Positions 54,474 to 64,000 of a stretch of 64,000 bases of DNA are shown here, one piece after another; the stretch's first letter is position 1, and every line of letters begins with the position of its first letter. The DNA comes from Nostoc sp. PCC 7107 (lineage in GTDB: Bacteria > Cyanobacteriota > Cyanobacteriia > Cyanobacteriales > Nostocaceae). Position numbers and translations under genes: made by a program. The stretch covers positions 1,971,001 to 2,035,000 of the forward strand of contig NC_019676.1 in assembly GCF_000316625.1 (NCBI RefSeq), read 5' to 3'. A model generated the notes under the pieces. The model did not search any database. It saw only the letters and a program-made list of their open reading frames with translations, and had not been told where the DNA came from.

Positions 54474-55355
54474 ATGACTAAAACCGCATGGGTGTTTCCC
54501 GGACAAGGTTCCCAAGCACTGGGAATGGGAACAGATTTACTAGATATACCAGGTGCTAAAGAAAAATTTACTCAAGCTGAGGCAATCTTAGGCTGGTCTG
54601 TTAGCGATATCTGCCAAAACCAAGAAGAAAAGTTAGCACAGACACTTTATACTCAGCCCTGTCTTTACGTAGTGGAAAGTATTCTCGCTGATTTAATGCG
54701 GGAACGGGGATATCAACCAGATTTGGTTGCTGGGCATAGTTTGGGTGAATATATTGCCCTTTACGTTGCTGATGTTTTTGAGTGGTCAGCAGGGTTGCAT
54801 TTAGTCAAACGTCGTGCTGAACTGATGGAGAACGCCGCAGGTGGGATGATGGCGGCATTAATGAATTTTGACCGAGAACAATTAGAAACAGCGATCGCCG
54901 CAACACCAGATGTCGTTTTGGCAAATGATAATAGTCCAGCACAGGTAGTAATTTCTGGTACTCCTGATGCTGTACAAGCGGTCATGTCTCAAGTTAAAGC
55001 CAAACGTGCTATTCCTTTAAAAGTTTCTGGGGCATTTCACTCACATTTAATGGCGGAGGCGGCGAGTGAATTTCAAGCGATTCTGGAATCAGTAGAATTT
55101 CAGCCTGCGACTGTACCTGTGATGTCGAATGTTGAACCTGTATCCTCGACTGATGCCCAAATTTTAAAACAGCGTCTAATTCAGCAGATGACTGGTTCGG
55201 TACGTTGGCGAGAAATTTCACTGCAATTACCAGTTAATAGCATTGAACAAGTCATAGAAATTGGCCCTGGTAATGTTTTAACTGGTTTAATTAAACGCAC
55301 CACTACCGATTTAATTTTAAAGAATGTCCGTAACGCTGCGGAATTACCACAATAG
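54474..55355 (+). CDS. fabD: Malonyl-CoA:ACP transacylase
   Basis: A 293-residue enzyme moving malonyl from CoA to ACP. FPGQGSQALGMG at the start and AGHSLGEYIAL with the catalytic Ser are the family motifs; the conserved His is in SGAFHSHLM. It is preceded by TTCATAC heptamer repeats and follows fabH by about 105 bases. Confidence 0.95.
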   Translation: MTKTAWVFPGQGSQALGMGTDLLDIPGAKEKFTQAEAILGWSVSDICQNQEEKLAQTLYTQPCLYVVESILADLMRERGYQPDLVAGHSLGEYIALYVADVFEWSAGLHLVKRRAELMENAAGGMMAALMNFDREQLETAIAATPDVVLANDNSPAQVVISGTPDAVQAVMSQVKAKRAIPLKVSGAFHSHLMAEAASEFQAILESVEFQPATVPVMSNVEPVSSTDAQILKQRLIQQMTGSVRWREISLQLPVNSIEQVIEIGPGNVLTGLIKRTTTDLILKNVRNAAELPQ

Positions 55356-55443
55356 AAAATAGAAAAGTGTAAAGCATGAAGTATGAAATACTCGATTTCA
55401 CTTCATACTTGACACTAGCCTGCGGCAAGTCGCTAAAAGCGTC

Positions 55444-55478
55444 TTCATACTTCATACTTCACACTTCATACTTCATAC
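55444..55478. repeat. Heptamer tandem repeat TTCATAC
   Basis: Five adjoining heptamers (four TTCATAC and one TTCACAC) ending six bases before the plsC-like ATG. Related heptamers occur before fabD (54440-54470) and near 3974-4019 and 50440-50470. Confidence 0.85.
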
Positions 55479-55483
55479 TTCCT

Positions 55484-56122
55484 ATGTCTCGCAGTCGTGA
55501 ACCGCTTATTAGTCTGGCACTTTACCACGCCTTTAAATGGTCGATTGTCAGCCCCATGCTTCATGCTTACTTTCAGGGCAAGATTTATGGGGTAGAAAAT
55601 GTCCCGCAATCAGATCCATTATTAGTTGTCAGCAATCATGCTAGTTACTTTGACCCACCCATTGTTTCTAATTGTGTGCGTCGTCCAGTAGCATATATGG
55701 CTAAACAAGAATTATTTGAAATTCCAGTTTTAGCACAAGCCATTAAATTGTATGGTGCTTACCCGGTGAGCCGAGGTAGTGCCGATCGCAACGCCATTCG
55801 TGCAGCTTTAGAATGTTTAGAAAATGGTTGGGCTGTGGGAGTTTTTTTACAGGGTACTCGCACCCCCGATGGTAGAATTACTGACCCTAAAAAAGGTGCC
55901 GCCTTACTGGCTGCAAAGGCGCAAGCACCGATTTTACCTGTGAGTTTGTGGGGAACTGAAGGAATTTTAGAAAAAGGCTCGTCTATACCCCGTGCTGTTC
56001 CTCTCACAATCAGAATTGGTGAGGTAATTGACCCTCCTAGTTCTACTAATAAAGAACAATTAGAAGCTGTAACCCAAAAGTGTGCAACGGTAATCAACGA
56101 AATGCACGATTTAGGACGTTAA
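55484..56122 (+). CDS. 1-acyl-sn-glycerol-3-phosphate acyltransferase (PlsC-like)
   Basis: A 212-residue acyltransferase from the ATG at 55484 (MSRSREPLISLALYHAFKWS). The longer frame to 55376 would translate the heptamer repeat and is rejected. Motif I is NHASYFD (Hx4D), then GAYPVSRGSADRNAI and motif III-type FLQGTRTPDGR. It makes phosphatidic acid, consistent with the plsX-fabH-fabD genes upstream. The tandem repeat leaves no Shine-Dalgarno sequence in front of the start. Confidence 0.85.
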   Translation: MSRSREPLISLALYHAFKWSIVSPMLHAYFQGKIYGVENVPQSDPLLVVSNHASYFDPPIVSNCVRRPVAYMAKQELFEIPVLAQAIKLYGAYPVSRGSADRNAIRAALECLENGWAVGVFLQGTRTPDGRITDPKKGAALLAAKAQAPILPVSLWGTEGILEKGSSIPRAVPLTIRIGEVIDPPSSTNKEQLEAVTQKCATVINEMHDLGR

Positions 56123-56221
56123 TGAGAAATATACTTTTAGGTAGTAGCGATCGCCACATTATTTTTATATGTTGCTAATGTCTACTAGCGATCGCTAAAC
56201 TAGCTGATTTAAAAAAATTAT

Positions 56222-57259
56222 ATGACAGGCTGGGATGCCAAGAATTTTTGGAATCGATTGAATAATTCGGCCTTAGTCCGCTTTTTGTTGTTAGTGGCTG
56301 CTGGCTGGGCTTTCGTACAACTTTTAGCCTACTTTGAAGCCGTCATTGTTATTTTTACATTCGCGGCAATTTTAGCTTTCTTACTCAGCTATCCTGTACG
56401 CTGGTTGCGGCGGTTTTTACCTCATGGTGTGGCTGTGATTTTCGTTTTCTTGCTCAGTATTGTCATTCTGGGAGGATTGATGATCACCGTTGGGATTGCA
56501 GTTTTATCCCAAGGACAGCAATTAATAGAAAGTATTTCTGGATTTTTAAGTTCTCTCGCGCCTTTTTTAGAAAGAGTAGAAGAATTTCTCAGAAACCGAA
56601 ATCTACAAATAGATTTAAGTGTTATTGAAGAGCAATTACGTGATCAGGCTATATCAGGCTTAGTCACCAGTTTAACTTTTTTACAACAGTTATTGACAAA
56701 TTTCGTCACGTTTATTTTGATTGCTGTTGTGGCATTTTTTATGCTATTAGATGGCGACAAGCTGTGGAATTTTATTTTGAAAATAGTACCTAAACAGCGT
56801 CGTCTGAGATTTACTAATATTATCAGACGTAGCTTTTTAGGATTCTTTCAGGGTCAGTTATTATTAAGTTTGTTTTTGACAACAACAACTTTTGTAGTTT
56901 TTGTATTATTGCAAGTACCTTTTGCTTTATTATTATCTGTAATAGTAGGCTTTTTAGATATTATTCCTGGGATAGGAGCAACTTTAGGTGTTGGCATCAT
57001 TACGTTGATTGTCTTATCTCAAAATGTTTGGTTAGGATTAAAAGTATTCATTGCTTGTATTATCCTTCAGCAAATTCAAGATAATCTAATTGCACCTAGA
57101 ATTATGCAAGGTGCGCTAAATCTAAATCCTGTAGTTGTATTTTTTGCATTATTAGTGGGCGCTAGGGTAGCAGGATTATTAGGAGTTTTTATTTCTATTC
57201 CCATTACTGGAGTAATTGTGTCTTTATTTGAAATTGATGAGATGAAGGCAGAGGTTTAG
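56222..57259 (+). CDS. AI-2E family transporter
   Basis: A 345-residue membrane protein with the PF01594 (AI-2E/PerM) plan: seven or eight hydrophobic segments with a soluble middle part (ISGFLSSLAPFLERVEEFLR), then GFLDIIPGIGATLGVGIITL and IPITGVIVSLFEIDE near the end. Substrates of this family are mostly unknown; some members export the quorum molecule AI-2, others are Na+/H+ antiporters. It follows the fatty-acid genes but with its own leader containing two HIP1 sites. Confidence 0.85.
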   Translation: MTGWDAKNFWNRLNNSALVRFLLLVAAGWAFVQLLAYFEAVIVIFTFAAILAFLLSYPVRWLRRFLPHGVAVIFVFLLSIVILGGLMITVGIAVLSQGQQLIESISGFLSSLAPFLERVEEFLRNRNLQIDLSVIEEQLRDQAISGLVTSLTFLQQLLTNFVTFILIAVVAFFMLLDGDKLWNFILKIVPKQRRLRFTNIIRRSFLGFFQGQLLLSLFLTTTTFVVFVLLQVPFALLLSVIVGFLDIIPGIGATLGVGIITLIVLSQNVWLGLKVFIACIILQQIQDNLIAPRIMQGALNLNPVVVFFALLVGARVAGLLGVFISIPITGVIVSLFEIDEMKAEV

Positions 57260-57340
57260 TTATTAGTCATTTGTCATGTTTACCCTAACTCCCTAGCTTC
57301 TAATGTAAAATCAGTTGAAGAAGCATAAAGCAACGAAATC

Positions 57341-57634
57341 ATGTCAGATTTAAGAGCAGAATTAACACAAAGTGTAGATGAAGCAGAATGGGAATGGTTA
57401 ATTCCTCATGTGCAACGTGATGCAGTAATTTTGGTAACGCCAGGGTTAAGTCTTGTAGATGTAGGAGAAGCGCTCGCTAGTGATAACTCTCAATCTGTAC
57501 AGCAGTGGATTGATGAGCAATTAATTACCAAACCTTCCATAGATCAAGTGGGAAAATGGAATGGCGATCGGCAAAAACGATTCCACACCCTGATTTTACA
57601 ACCTTTTGTTTTAGTCCAAGAAATCGCCGCATAA
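57341..57634 (+). CDS. DUF2288 protein
   Basis: A 97-residue protein of DUF2288 (SDLRAELTQSVDEAEWEWLI, then PHVQRDAVILVTPGLSLVDV). The function is unknown; it is common in cyanobacteria and some proteobacteria. It seems monocistronic and is followed directly by heptamer repeats. Confidence 0.8.
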   Translation: MSDLRAELTQSVDEAEWEWLIPHVQRDAVILVTPGLSLVDVGEALASDNSQSVQQWIDEQLITKPSIDQVGKWNGDRQKRFHTLILQPFVLVQEIAA

Positions 57635-57636
57635 AC

Positions 57637-57664
57637 AAGTAAAAAGTAAAAAGTAAAAAGTAAA
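57637..57664. repeat. Heptamer tandem repeat AAGTAAA
   Basis: Four AAGTAAA units starting three bases after the DUF2288 stop. With TTTTTACTTC at 57699 it could form the stem of a transcription end for the two convergent genes. Confidence 0.85.
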
Positions 57665-57698
57665 AAATTCATTATTTGTACTTTTGCCTTTTACCTTT

Positions 57699-58295
57699 TT
57701 ACTTCCTACTCTCCATCCTTGATTTACCAACTTTTTTAACGCCATCAGCACCTGTATAACCAGTAGCAACCCACACCAAAGCTCTTGCTCCATCACGAAT
57801 AGATTTTTCTACAGGTTCAGGTGGTGATTCTGAAGGTACGGATATGGGCTGAAAATCAATTCCCCGGCTACCTAAGACAATCTCACCAATAACAGAAGCA
57901 CGACGCATGTGGAAATCTGAGGTAATCAAATAAACCCTATTGATGCCGTGGGCTTTCAAATCGTCTACTAAGCTGGTAAAATTAGTAACTGTATCTACAG
58001 CTTCATAATCCAAGTGTAACCGCTTGGGATCAACGCCAGCTTTGACAAACACCTTACGGGTATATCTAGGTGGACTACCGCCAGAAATCCAAATCGGTAA
58101 ATTTGGATGCTTACGAACAAACTCCGCTGTGAACTTTTCTCGCTCTAATTTTTTGGTAGAACCACCCAAGACTAAAACCGCTTCAGGTTGTTTAGTTTGT
58201 TGTTGGAATTCTTTGTAACCAAGCCACATAAATAGGGGTAAGGTAAGAACCATAAACCGAAAAGATTTACCTGTAAACAAAAAATTGTTCTTCAA
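57699..58295 (-). CDS. YdcF-family (DUF218) membrane-anchored protein
   Basis: A 198-residue protein of the ElyC/SanA/YdcF family. One N-terminal membrane segment (SFRFMVLTLPLFMWLGY) precedes the domain with AVLVLGGSTKKLEREKFT, LPIWISGGSPP and YLITSDFHMRRASVIG. Members are linked with envelope biogenesis, and the exact reaction is not known. It is convergent with DUF2288. Confidence 0.85.
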   Translation of the reverse strand: MKNNFLFTGKSFRFMVLTLPLFMWLGYKEFQQQTKQPEAVLVLGGSTKKLEREKFTAEFVRKHPNLPIWISGGSPPRYTRKVFVKAGVDPKRLHLDYEAVDTVTNFTSLVDDLKAHGINRVYLITSDFHMRRASVIGEIVLGSRGIDFQPISVPSESPPEPVEKSIRDGARALVWVATGYTGADGVKKVGKSRMESRK

Positions 58296-58534
58296 GGCTC
58301 TGTGATTTCGTGTAGTGATACGTATTCTTCTCTGAAATAAGTCAAAAATATATGTTAGATTAGCAGACTTTTGTCAAATCCACCCTATAGTTTGTTAACA
58401 ATTTTGATGTTTATACAGATTGAGTTCCGTATAAACGCTCTCGGTAAGCATTTATTAGTTAACTTCAGATAAATTTAGAAGATTCCGCAAAAACTACCGA
58501 GGAAATTTTTGATGAATTTATTTTGATATAACGA

Positions 58535-58608
58535 CGGGACTGGTGCGTCTCGAACGCACGGCCTAGCGCTTAGGAGGCGCTCGCTCTATCCAACTGAGCT
58601 ACAGCCCC
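58535..58608 (-). tRNA. tRNA-Arg(CCU)
   Basis: On the minus strand a full cloverleaf is visible: acceptor GGGGCTG paired with CAGTCCC, D-stem GCTC/GAGC, anticodon stem AGCGC/GCGCT with loop CTCCTAA (anticodon CCT), and T-arm GTGCG-TTCGAGA-CGCAC. The discriminator base is G. CCA is not encoded. It decodes AGG codons. Confidence 0.95.
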
Positions 58609-58640
58609 AACTACGAGGCATACATATAATAGCAGTAGTT

Positions 58641-59741
<1,101 letters not shown>

Positions 59742-60034
59742 CTAATTAACTATTTTTTAGTATGAGCGATCGCCTGTAAACAAGCTTGAACATTTTCAGG
59801 CAACAGCTAATAACAGCATATATCTACCCGAAACTAATTCTTTTGGCAGATGATAAACTCCCAACTTTAGATAGAACCATCTGTGCAATTACAGAGGGTA
59901 TGCTGAATATCATTAAAAGCTAAGTAAAAAAAAGAACGCAAATTTATTTGGTTCTTGTCAGATTAGTATTGCAATTTCTTTTGTCGTCAGAGTTTAGCTT
60001 TTTTAGTACAGATTTTAGGAGTGTAATTAATAGT

Positions 60035-60670
60035 ATGACTAATTCAGGCGATCGCGAAACTCATAACAACGAAACCAGACAAGAATCTTACACAGATAAT
60101 TACGGTAACACTCACACTAACCTGACACGCACCAGTGAAACAGTTAACAACAATCCCAACAATGTCAATTCTTATCGAAATGGTTATGCAAATGGTCGAG
60201 AAATTGAGCGTAACTACCAGCAAGCTAATTTAGCCGCCCGTGATAATGATAATGCTTCTCGTGGCTTACTGTTAGGGATTTTGCTCACCTCTCTAGCTGG
60301 TTTAATTGTTGGTGCATTCTGGTACTTTAATCAACCCAGAGAAACCGTAGTTAACGAAACTCGACCAATAGTGAATCCTTCACCTAACAATAATCTTCCC
60401 ACTCCCCAACCACAACAAACCACAATCATCGAAAGAACCAGAGAAGTACCTGTTGTAGTTCCTCAACAGCAAGTTCCATCTGTAAATGTACCTTCTCCAC
60501 CAGACATTAATATAACTGTTCCACCTCAACAGCCTGTAACTTCAGGAACACAAACCACTCCTCCAAAAGATAATCCTGCTCCAGTGGACAATAGTCCAGC
60601 TAATAAGACATCAAATACTGATTCTTCTACCACTGGTGATACTAGTACAGATAAGAGTAACTCTCGCTAA
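60035..60670 (+). CDS. Pro/Thr/Asn-rich membrane-anchored hypothetical protein
   Basis: A 211-residue protein from the ATG at 60035; AGGAG stands about 13 bases upstream. A polar Asn/Thr-rich N-terminal region (about 70 residues) leads to one membrane segment (RGLLLGILLTSLAGLIVGAF), then a Pro/Gln/Val-rich tail (QTTIIERTREVPVVVPQQQV and VPSPPDINITVPPQQP) that ends in Ser/Thr. Low-complexity surface-type protein, function unknown. A terminator follows. Confidence 0.7.
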   Translation: MTNSGDRETHNNETRQESYTDNYGNTHTNLTRTSETVNNNPNNVNSYRNGYANGREIERNYQQANLAARDNDNASRGLLLGILLTSLAGLIVGAFWYFNQPRETVVNETRPIVNPSPNNNLPTPQPQQTTIIERTREVPVVVPQQQVPSVNVPSPPDINITVPPQQPVTSGTQTTPPKDNPAPVDNSPANKTSNTDSSTTGDTSTDKSNSR

Positions 60671-60685
60671 TAATTGCCATAGTTG

Positions 60686-60712
60686 TAGAGGCGTTGGAAT
60701 AAAACGCCTCTA
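60686..60712 (+). terminator. Rho-independent terminator
   Basis: TAGAGGCGTT at 60686-60695 pairs with AACGCCTCTA at 60703-60712, followed by TTTTATT. It lies 15 bases after the stop of the Pro/Thr-rich gene. Confidence 0.85.
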
Positions 60713-60941
60713 TTTTATTGTCTTTGATTATCTTCATACTTTTGATAGTTGCTGAGACTCTTCTGTGGATAGAGTTTTTCGAGATAGCTTAACATTTACT
60801 ATATTTTGTGTTGTAAATAGTTTATTTAAAAGAGAAATAATTTAAAAACCTTACCTAGATAAATTAACTACGAAACATATCAATAAAATTATTTTTTATT
60901 AAATAAACTTCGGTTATGAATTATCCATCAGGTTTAATGCC

Positions 60942-60975
60942 AGATTAACTAGATGCGATCGCATCTAGTTAATCT
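60942..60975. repeat. Perfect 34-bp palindrome centred on a HIP1 site
   Basis: The two 17-base halves are exact reverse complements with no spacer; the centre is GCGATCGC and the half ends in AGATTAACTAG. A symmetrical DNA-binding site or a cruciform is possible. Confidence 0.9.
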
Positions 60976-61162
60976 CATTCAAGTCGCCCCAAATATAGTT
61001 TTACCAACAAAAATCAGCACTAAAACAATTGCGGGGACTGTTTTTGATGCTTTGATTAACTTAATGGATAGCTTACGTAACTTCAACAAAGCACGTACCG
61101 CTATTCAGCATCGAGATATGAGAAAATATTCTTGGGAGCGATTACGCTTAAACTTCTATTGA
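60953..61162 (+). CDS. Hypothetical small protein
   Basis: A 69-residue frame whose ATG lies inside the palindrome. It contains IAGTVFDALINLMDSLRNFN and a basic C-terminus (RDMRKYSWERLRLNFY). No family recognised. A hairpin follows at 61220-61249, which mildly supports a transcript. It could be part of an older, longer gene. Confidence 0.35.
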   Translation: MRSHLVNLIQVAPNIVLPTKISTKTIAGTVFDALINLMDSLRNFNKARTAIQHRDMRKYSWERLRLNFY

Positions 61163-61219
61163 TTTCTGGTAAAGGAGTTTAGCTAAATCTGAGAACTTTT
61201 AATTCTGTTTGTTTTTGTA

Positions 61220-61249
61220 TAACGCACCACCTTTTCTGGCGGTGCGTTA
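61220..61249 (+). terminator. Rho-independent-type hairpin
   Basis: TAACGCACC at 61220-61228 pairs with GGTGCGTTA at 61241-61249. It lies 58 bases after the small frame at 60953-61162. Confidence 0.65.
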
Positions 61250-61435
61250 AGTGTTTAACCTAAATTTTTGCAGAGTAAATCATCCCTAAATCCAGAAAAA
61301 TTCAGCATTAGAGACATATTACGGTATGTTTATCCAAAAATATTTCTTCTGTTAGAGGCTCATCCTCTTGATCAGTCCCTTGTAAAATATTGGCAGCAAT
61401 CAATAAATCCTACAGAACCAAACTAAAAAATCATT

Positions 61436-61870
61436 ATGCGCTTACTACATACAATGCTGCGGGTAGGGAACCTAGAAGAATCATTGAAATTTTACTGTGA
61501 TCTCCTAGGAATGAAATTACTCCGGAGAAAAGATTATCCAGGGGGAGAATTTACCTTAGCTTTTGTTGGCTACGGTGATGAAAGTGATCATGCAGTTATT
61601 GAATTAACGTATAACTGGGGAGTGGAAAAGTACGAATTAGGTAACGCCTACGGTCACATTGCGTTAGGAGTGGATGATATTTATACTACTTGTGAAGCGA
61701 TTAAAAATCGTGGTGGTAAAGTTGTGCGGGAACCAGGGCCAATGAAACATGGTTCTACAGTCATTGCTTTTGTCGAAGATCCGGATGGATACAAAATTGA
61801 ACTGATTCAATTGGGTAGTCAAGGATCAGCCGTGAAGCAAACTTCACAAGACCAACTCGTATCGCCATAA
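61436..61870 (+). CDS. gloA: Lactoylglutathione lyase (glyoxalase I)
   Basis: A 144-residue VOC enzyme converting the methylglyoxal-glutathione adduct to lactoylglutathione. [20 protein letters not shown] is the classical start with the metal-binding His; the other ligands appear in [20 protein letters not shown] and GYKIELIQ. Length fits bacterial GloA of the nickel type. It appears single, upstream of clpB. Confidence 0.93.
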   Translation: MRLLHTMLRVGNLEESLKFYCDLLGMKLLRRKDYPGGEFTLAFVGYGDESDHAVIELTYNWGVEKYELGNAYGHIALGVDDIYTTCEAIKNRGGKVVREPGPMKHGSTVIAFVEDPDGYKIELIQLGSQGSAVKQTSQDQLVSP

Positions 61871-62078
61871 TTTTGATTACGATTAGGGTGTAAGGTCTTT
61901 TTGATTCACAAGACTTACGCAAAAACCTTGTTTGTTGAGGTTGGGTGTAGGGGGTGAGATCTTTTATCCTACGCTACTAATAAGGAGATGCAGCGATCGC
62001 ATCTCATACTACTAAGTCTTCCACCTTTCCCCAACCCCCAATTTCTTAAATAAAATCCCGCCATTCAAAATCGTAACG

Positions 62079-64000
62079 ATGCAGCCTACAGATCCTAATA
62101 AATTTACAGATAAAGCCTGGGATGCAATTGTTAAATCTCAGGATATAGTTCGTGGTTATAATCAACAACAATTAGACGTTGAACATTTAATTATTGCCCT
62201 TTTAGAAGAACCCACAAGTTTAGCAATTCGCATCTTAGTACGGGCAGAAATCGACCCCATTCGCTTGCAACAGCAACTAGAAGCTTATACCCAACGTCAG
62301 CCCAAAGTTGCTAATAATGACCAGCTTTACCTCGGTCGCACTTTAGATGTGCTGCTTGACCACGCCGAGGAAGCAAGAGTGAAAATGAAAGATACCTACA
62401 TATCTGTAGAACATATTCTTTTAGGCTTTGCGGAAGACGAACGTGTTGGTCGGCGAATTCTCAAAGGTTTTAATGCTGATAGTGGTACTCTAGAGGCCGC
62501 AATTAAAGCTGTGCGTGGTAGCCAAAAAGTGACAGATCAAAATCCAGAATCTCGCTATGAAGCACTGCAAAAATTTGGTAGAGACTTGACAGAACAAGCC
62601 AAAGCGGGAAAACTCGACCCAGTTATTGGCCGGGATGATGAAATTCGGCGCGTGATTCAAGTATTATCCCGCCGGAGTAAAAATAATCCGGTTTTGATTG
62701 GTGAACCAGGAGTAGGAAAAACTGCGATCGCCGAAGCTTTGGCACAGCGTATCATTAACGGTGATGTCCCGGAATCTCTCAAAAATCGCCAATTAATCTC
62801 TTTAGATATTGGGAGTTTAATTGCTGGGGCGAAATATCGGGGTGAATTTGAAGACCGACTCAAAGCCGTCCTGAAGGAAGTTATCGATTCCAACGGACAA
62901 ATTGTCTTGTTTATTGATGAACTGCATACGGTTGTGGGTACAGGTTCCAATCAACAAGGGGCGATGGATGCGGGAAATTTACTCAAACCGATGTTGGCGA
63001 GGGGTGAACTGCGGTGTATTGGCGCAACCACTTTAGATGAGTACCGCAAATATATTGAGAAAGACGCAGCCTTAGAACGCCGTTTTCAACAAGTATTTGT
63101 CGATCAGCCGAACGTAGAAAATACTATCTCGATTTTGCGGGGTTTGAAAGAACGCTACGAAGTTCATCACAACGTCAAAATTTCTGATTCAGCATTAGTA
63201 GCGGCGGCTACTTTATCAGCACGATACATTTCTGACCGCTTTTTACCCGATAAAGCCATTGACTTGGTAGATGAAGCCGCCGCCCAGTTGAAAATGGAGA
63301 TTACCTCCAAACCTTCAGAATTGGAAACCATCGACCGCCGCTTAATGCAGCTAGAAATGGAAAAGCTGTCACTAGCGGGTGAAGAAAAAGTTCCTACCCA
63401 AACACGGGAACGTTTGCAGCGCATTGAAGAAGAAATTGACACCTTAAAGGTAAAACAGCAAGAATTTAACGAACAATGGCAAGGTGAAAAGCAGTTATTA
63501 GAAGCGATTAGTGTTTTAAAGAAAGAAGAAGAAGCCTTGCGGGTGCAAATTGATCAGGCAGAACGGGCGTATGATTTAAATAAAGCTGCCCAATTGAAGT
63601 ATGGCAAATTAGAAGGCGTACAGCGCGATCGCGAAGCTAAAGAAGCAAAACTTCTAGAACTGCAAAGCCAAGGTTCAACTTTGTTGCGCGAACAAGTCAC
63701 CGAAGCCGACATCGCCGAAATCGTCGCCAAGTGGACGGGAATTCCAGTTAACCGTTTATTGGAATCAGAACGGCAAAAATTACTGCAACTCGAAAGCCAT
63801 TTACATCAACGCGTCATTGGACAACACGAAGCCGTCGAAGCCGTAGCCGCCGCCATTCGTCGCGCCCGTGCAGGAATGAAAGACCCCAGCCGTCCCATTG
63901 GTTCATTTTTGTTTATGGGGCCGACTGGAGTAGGTAAAACTGAACTAGCCCGCGCATTAGCACAGTTTCTCTTTGATTCTGATGATGCTTTGGTACGCCT
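62079..64000 (+). CDS. clpB: ATP-dependent disaggregase ClpB (5' part)
   Basis: 640 codons of a Hsp100 disaggregase that works with DnaK to rescue aggregated proteins; the gene runs off the right edge. It shows the N-terminal repeat domain ([20 protein letters not shown]), first AAA+ module with [14 protein letters not shown] and [12 protein letters not shown], the coiled-coil middle domain rich in Glu/Lys after about residue 405, and the start of the second AAA+ module ([16 protein letters not shown]). Cyanobacteria usually carry two ClpB proteins; I cannot say which this is. It is absent from short-ORF lists because no stop lies in the window. Confidence 0.95.
   Translation, partial: MQPTDPNKFTDKAWDAIVKSQDIVRGYNQQQLDVEHLIIALLEEPTSLAIRILVRAEIDPIRLQQQLEAYTQRQPKVANNDQLYLGRTLDVLLDHAEEARVKMKDTYISVEHILLGFAEDERVGRRILKGFNADSGTLEAAIKAVRGSQKVTDQNPESRYEALQKFGRDLTEQAKAGKLDPVIGRDDEIRRVIQVLSRRSKNNPVLIGEPGVGKTAIAEALAQRIINGDVPESLKNRQLISLDIGSLIAGAKYRGEFEDRLKAVLKEVIDSNGQIVLFIDELHTVVGTGSNQQGAMDAGNLLKPMLARGELRCIGATTLDEYRKYIEKDAALERRFQQVFVDQPNVENTISILRGLKERYEVHHNVKISDSALVAAATLSARYISDRFLPDKAIDLVDEAAAQLKMEITSKPSELETIDRRLMQLEMEKLSLAGEEKVPTQTRERLQRIEEEIDTLKVKQQEFNEQWQGEKQLLEAISVLKKEEEALRVQIDQAERAYDLNKAAQLKYGKLEGVQRDREAKEAKLLELQSQGSTLLREQVTEADIAEIVAKWTGIPVNRLLESERQKLLQLESHLHQRVIGQHEAVEAVAAAIRRARAGMKDPSRPIGSFLFMGPTGVGKTELARALAQFLFDSDDALVR

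Noticed and set aside
55444-55478. Possible CRISPR-like repeat
   Set aside because: Seven-base tandem units without spacers; this is a cyanobacterial heptamer repeat. No CRISPR array or cas gene is present in the window.
55376-55483. Longer start for the PlsC-like protein
   Set aside because: It would translate the heptamer repeat as SSYFILHTSYF-like sequence absent from the family.
57611-57796. Minus-strand frame across the AAGTAAA repeats
   Set aside because: Overlaps the end of the YdcF gene in another frame; repeat-derived.

Overview
The window looks like chromosome from a filamentous, probably heterocyst-forming cyanobacterium (Nostocales). The evidence is the very frequent HIP1 octamer GCGATCGC, heptameric short tandem repeats at gene ends, small palindromic dispersed repeats, and cyanobacterial or plastid-lineage genes: acyl-ACP synthetase, PcxA, a Ycf55-like DUF3685 protein, NdhD, tocopherol cyclase and COP23. 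The assignment to order is inference from these features only.

Layout, left to right. 1-1473: ISAzo13-type transposase remnant, two doubtful small frames and hairpins. 1474-7368: housekeeping and lipid genes (aas, ylqD, a VOC protein, miaE, an SDR, a VTE5-like phytol kinase). 7552-13985: a six-gene minus-strand cluster that is the most unusual part of the window. In transcription order it holds a nucleotidyltransferase (NTP_transf_5), an HprK-like kinase, a PqqD-domain protein with an internal Tat-type signal and 23 consecutive threonines, a prolyl-hydroxylase-like 2OG-Fe(II) oxygenase, a GT60-type polypeptide GlcNAc-transferase fused to a degenerate second nucleotidyltransferase domain, and a UDP-sugar epimerase. 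I read it as a candidate system that makes, modifies and exports a glycosylated Thr-rich tail. No such system is known to me.

14076-23754: a DUF4351 remnant, a DUF3685 pseudo-receiver protein divergent from a NACHT/pentapeptide-repeat ATPase, a FurC/PerR-type regulator, an acidic small protein, azoR, a decayed exonuclease gene and ilvD. 24129-31466: a 1321-residue ExeM/NucH-like RTX nuclease, a VapBC-type toxin-antitoxin pair, a membrane protein, a FAD oxidoreductase and a GNAT. 31654-36993: ndhD, then pcxA, a beta-carbonic anhydrase and a PII-like gene lying directly behind a frameshifted remnant of the bicarbonate transporter gene sbtA; this is an inorganic-carbon-acquisition neighbourhood that seems to have lost its transporter. 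37290-40257: COP23, two exported trypsin-like proteases and an unknown exported protein. 40416-42187: a DUF4279 gene cut by a complete IS4-family element with perfect 16-bp ends and a 9-bp target duplication.

42248-49521: lptC, a LabA-like NYN gene, metG, then an acyltransferase and an alpha/beta hydrolase that together resemble the two halves of plant phytyl ester synthase, then an EcsC-like protein. 49632-57634: a Uma2 nuclease, pepA, and a fatty-acid/phospholipid initiation run (plsX, fabH, fabD, plsC-like), then an AI-2E-family permease and DUF2288. 57699-64000: YdcF-like protein, tRNA-Arg(CCU), tocopherol cyclase, a Pro/Thr-rich membrane-anchored protein, a perfect 34-bp palindrome centred on a HIP1 site, gloA, and the first 640 codons of clpB running off the right edge.
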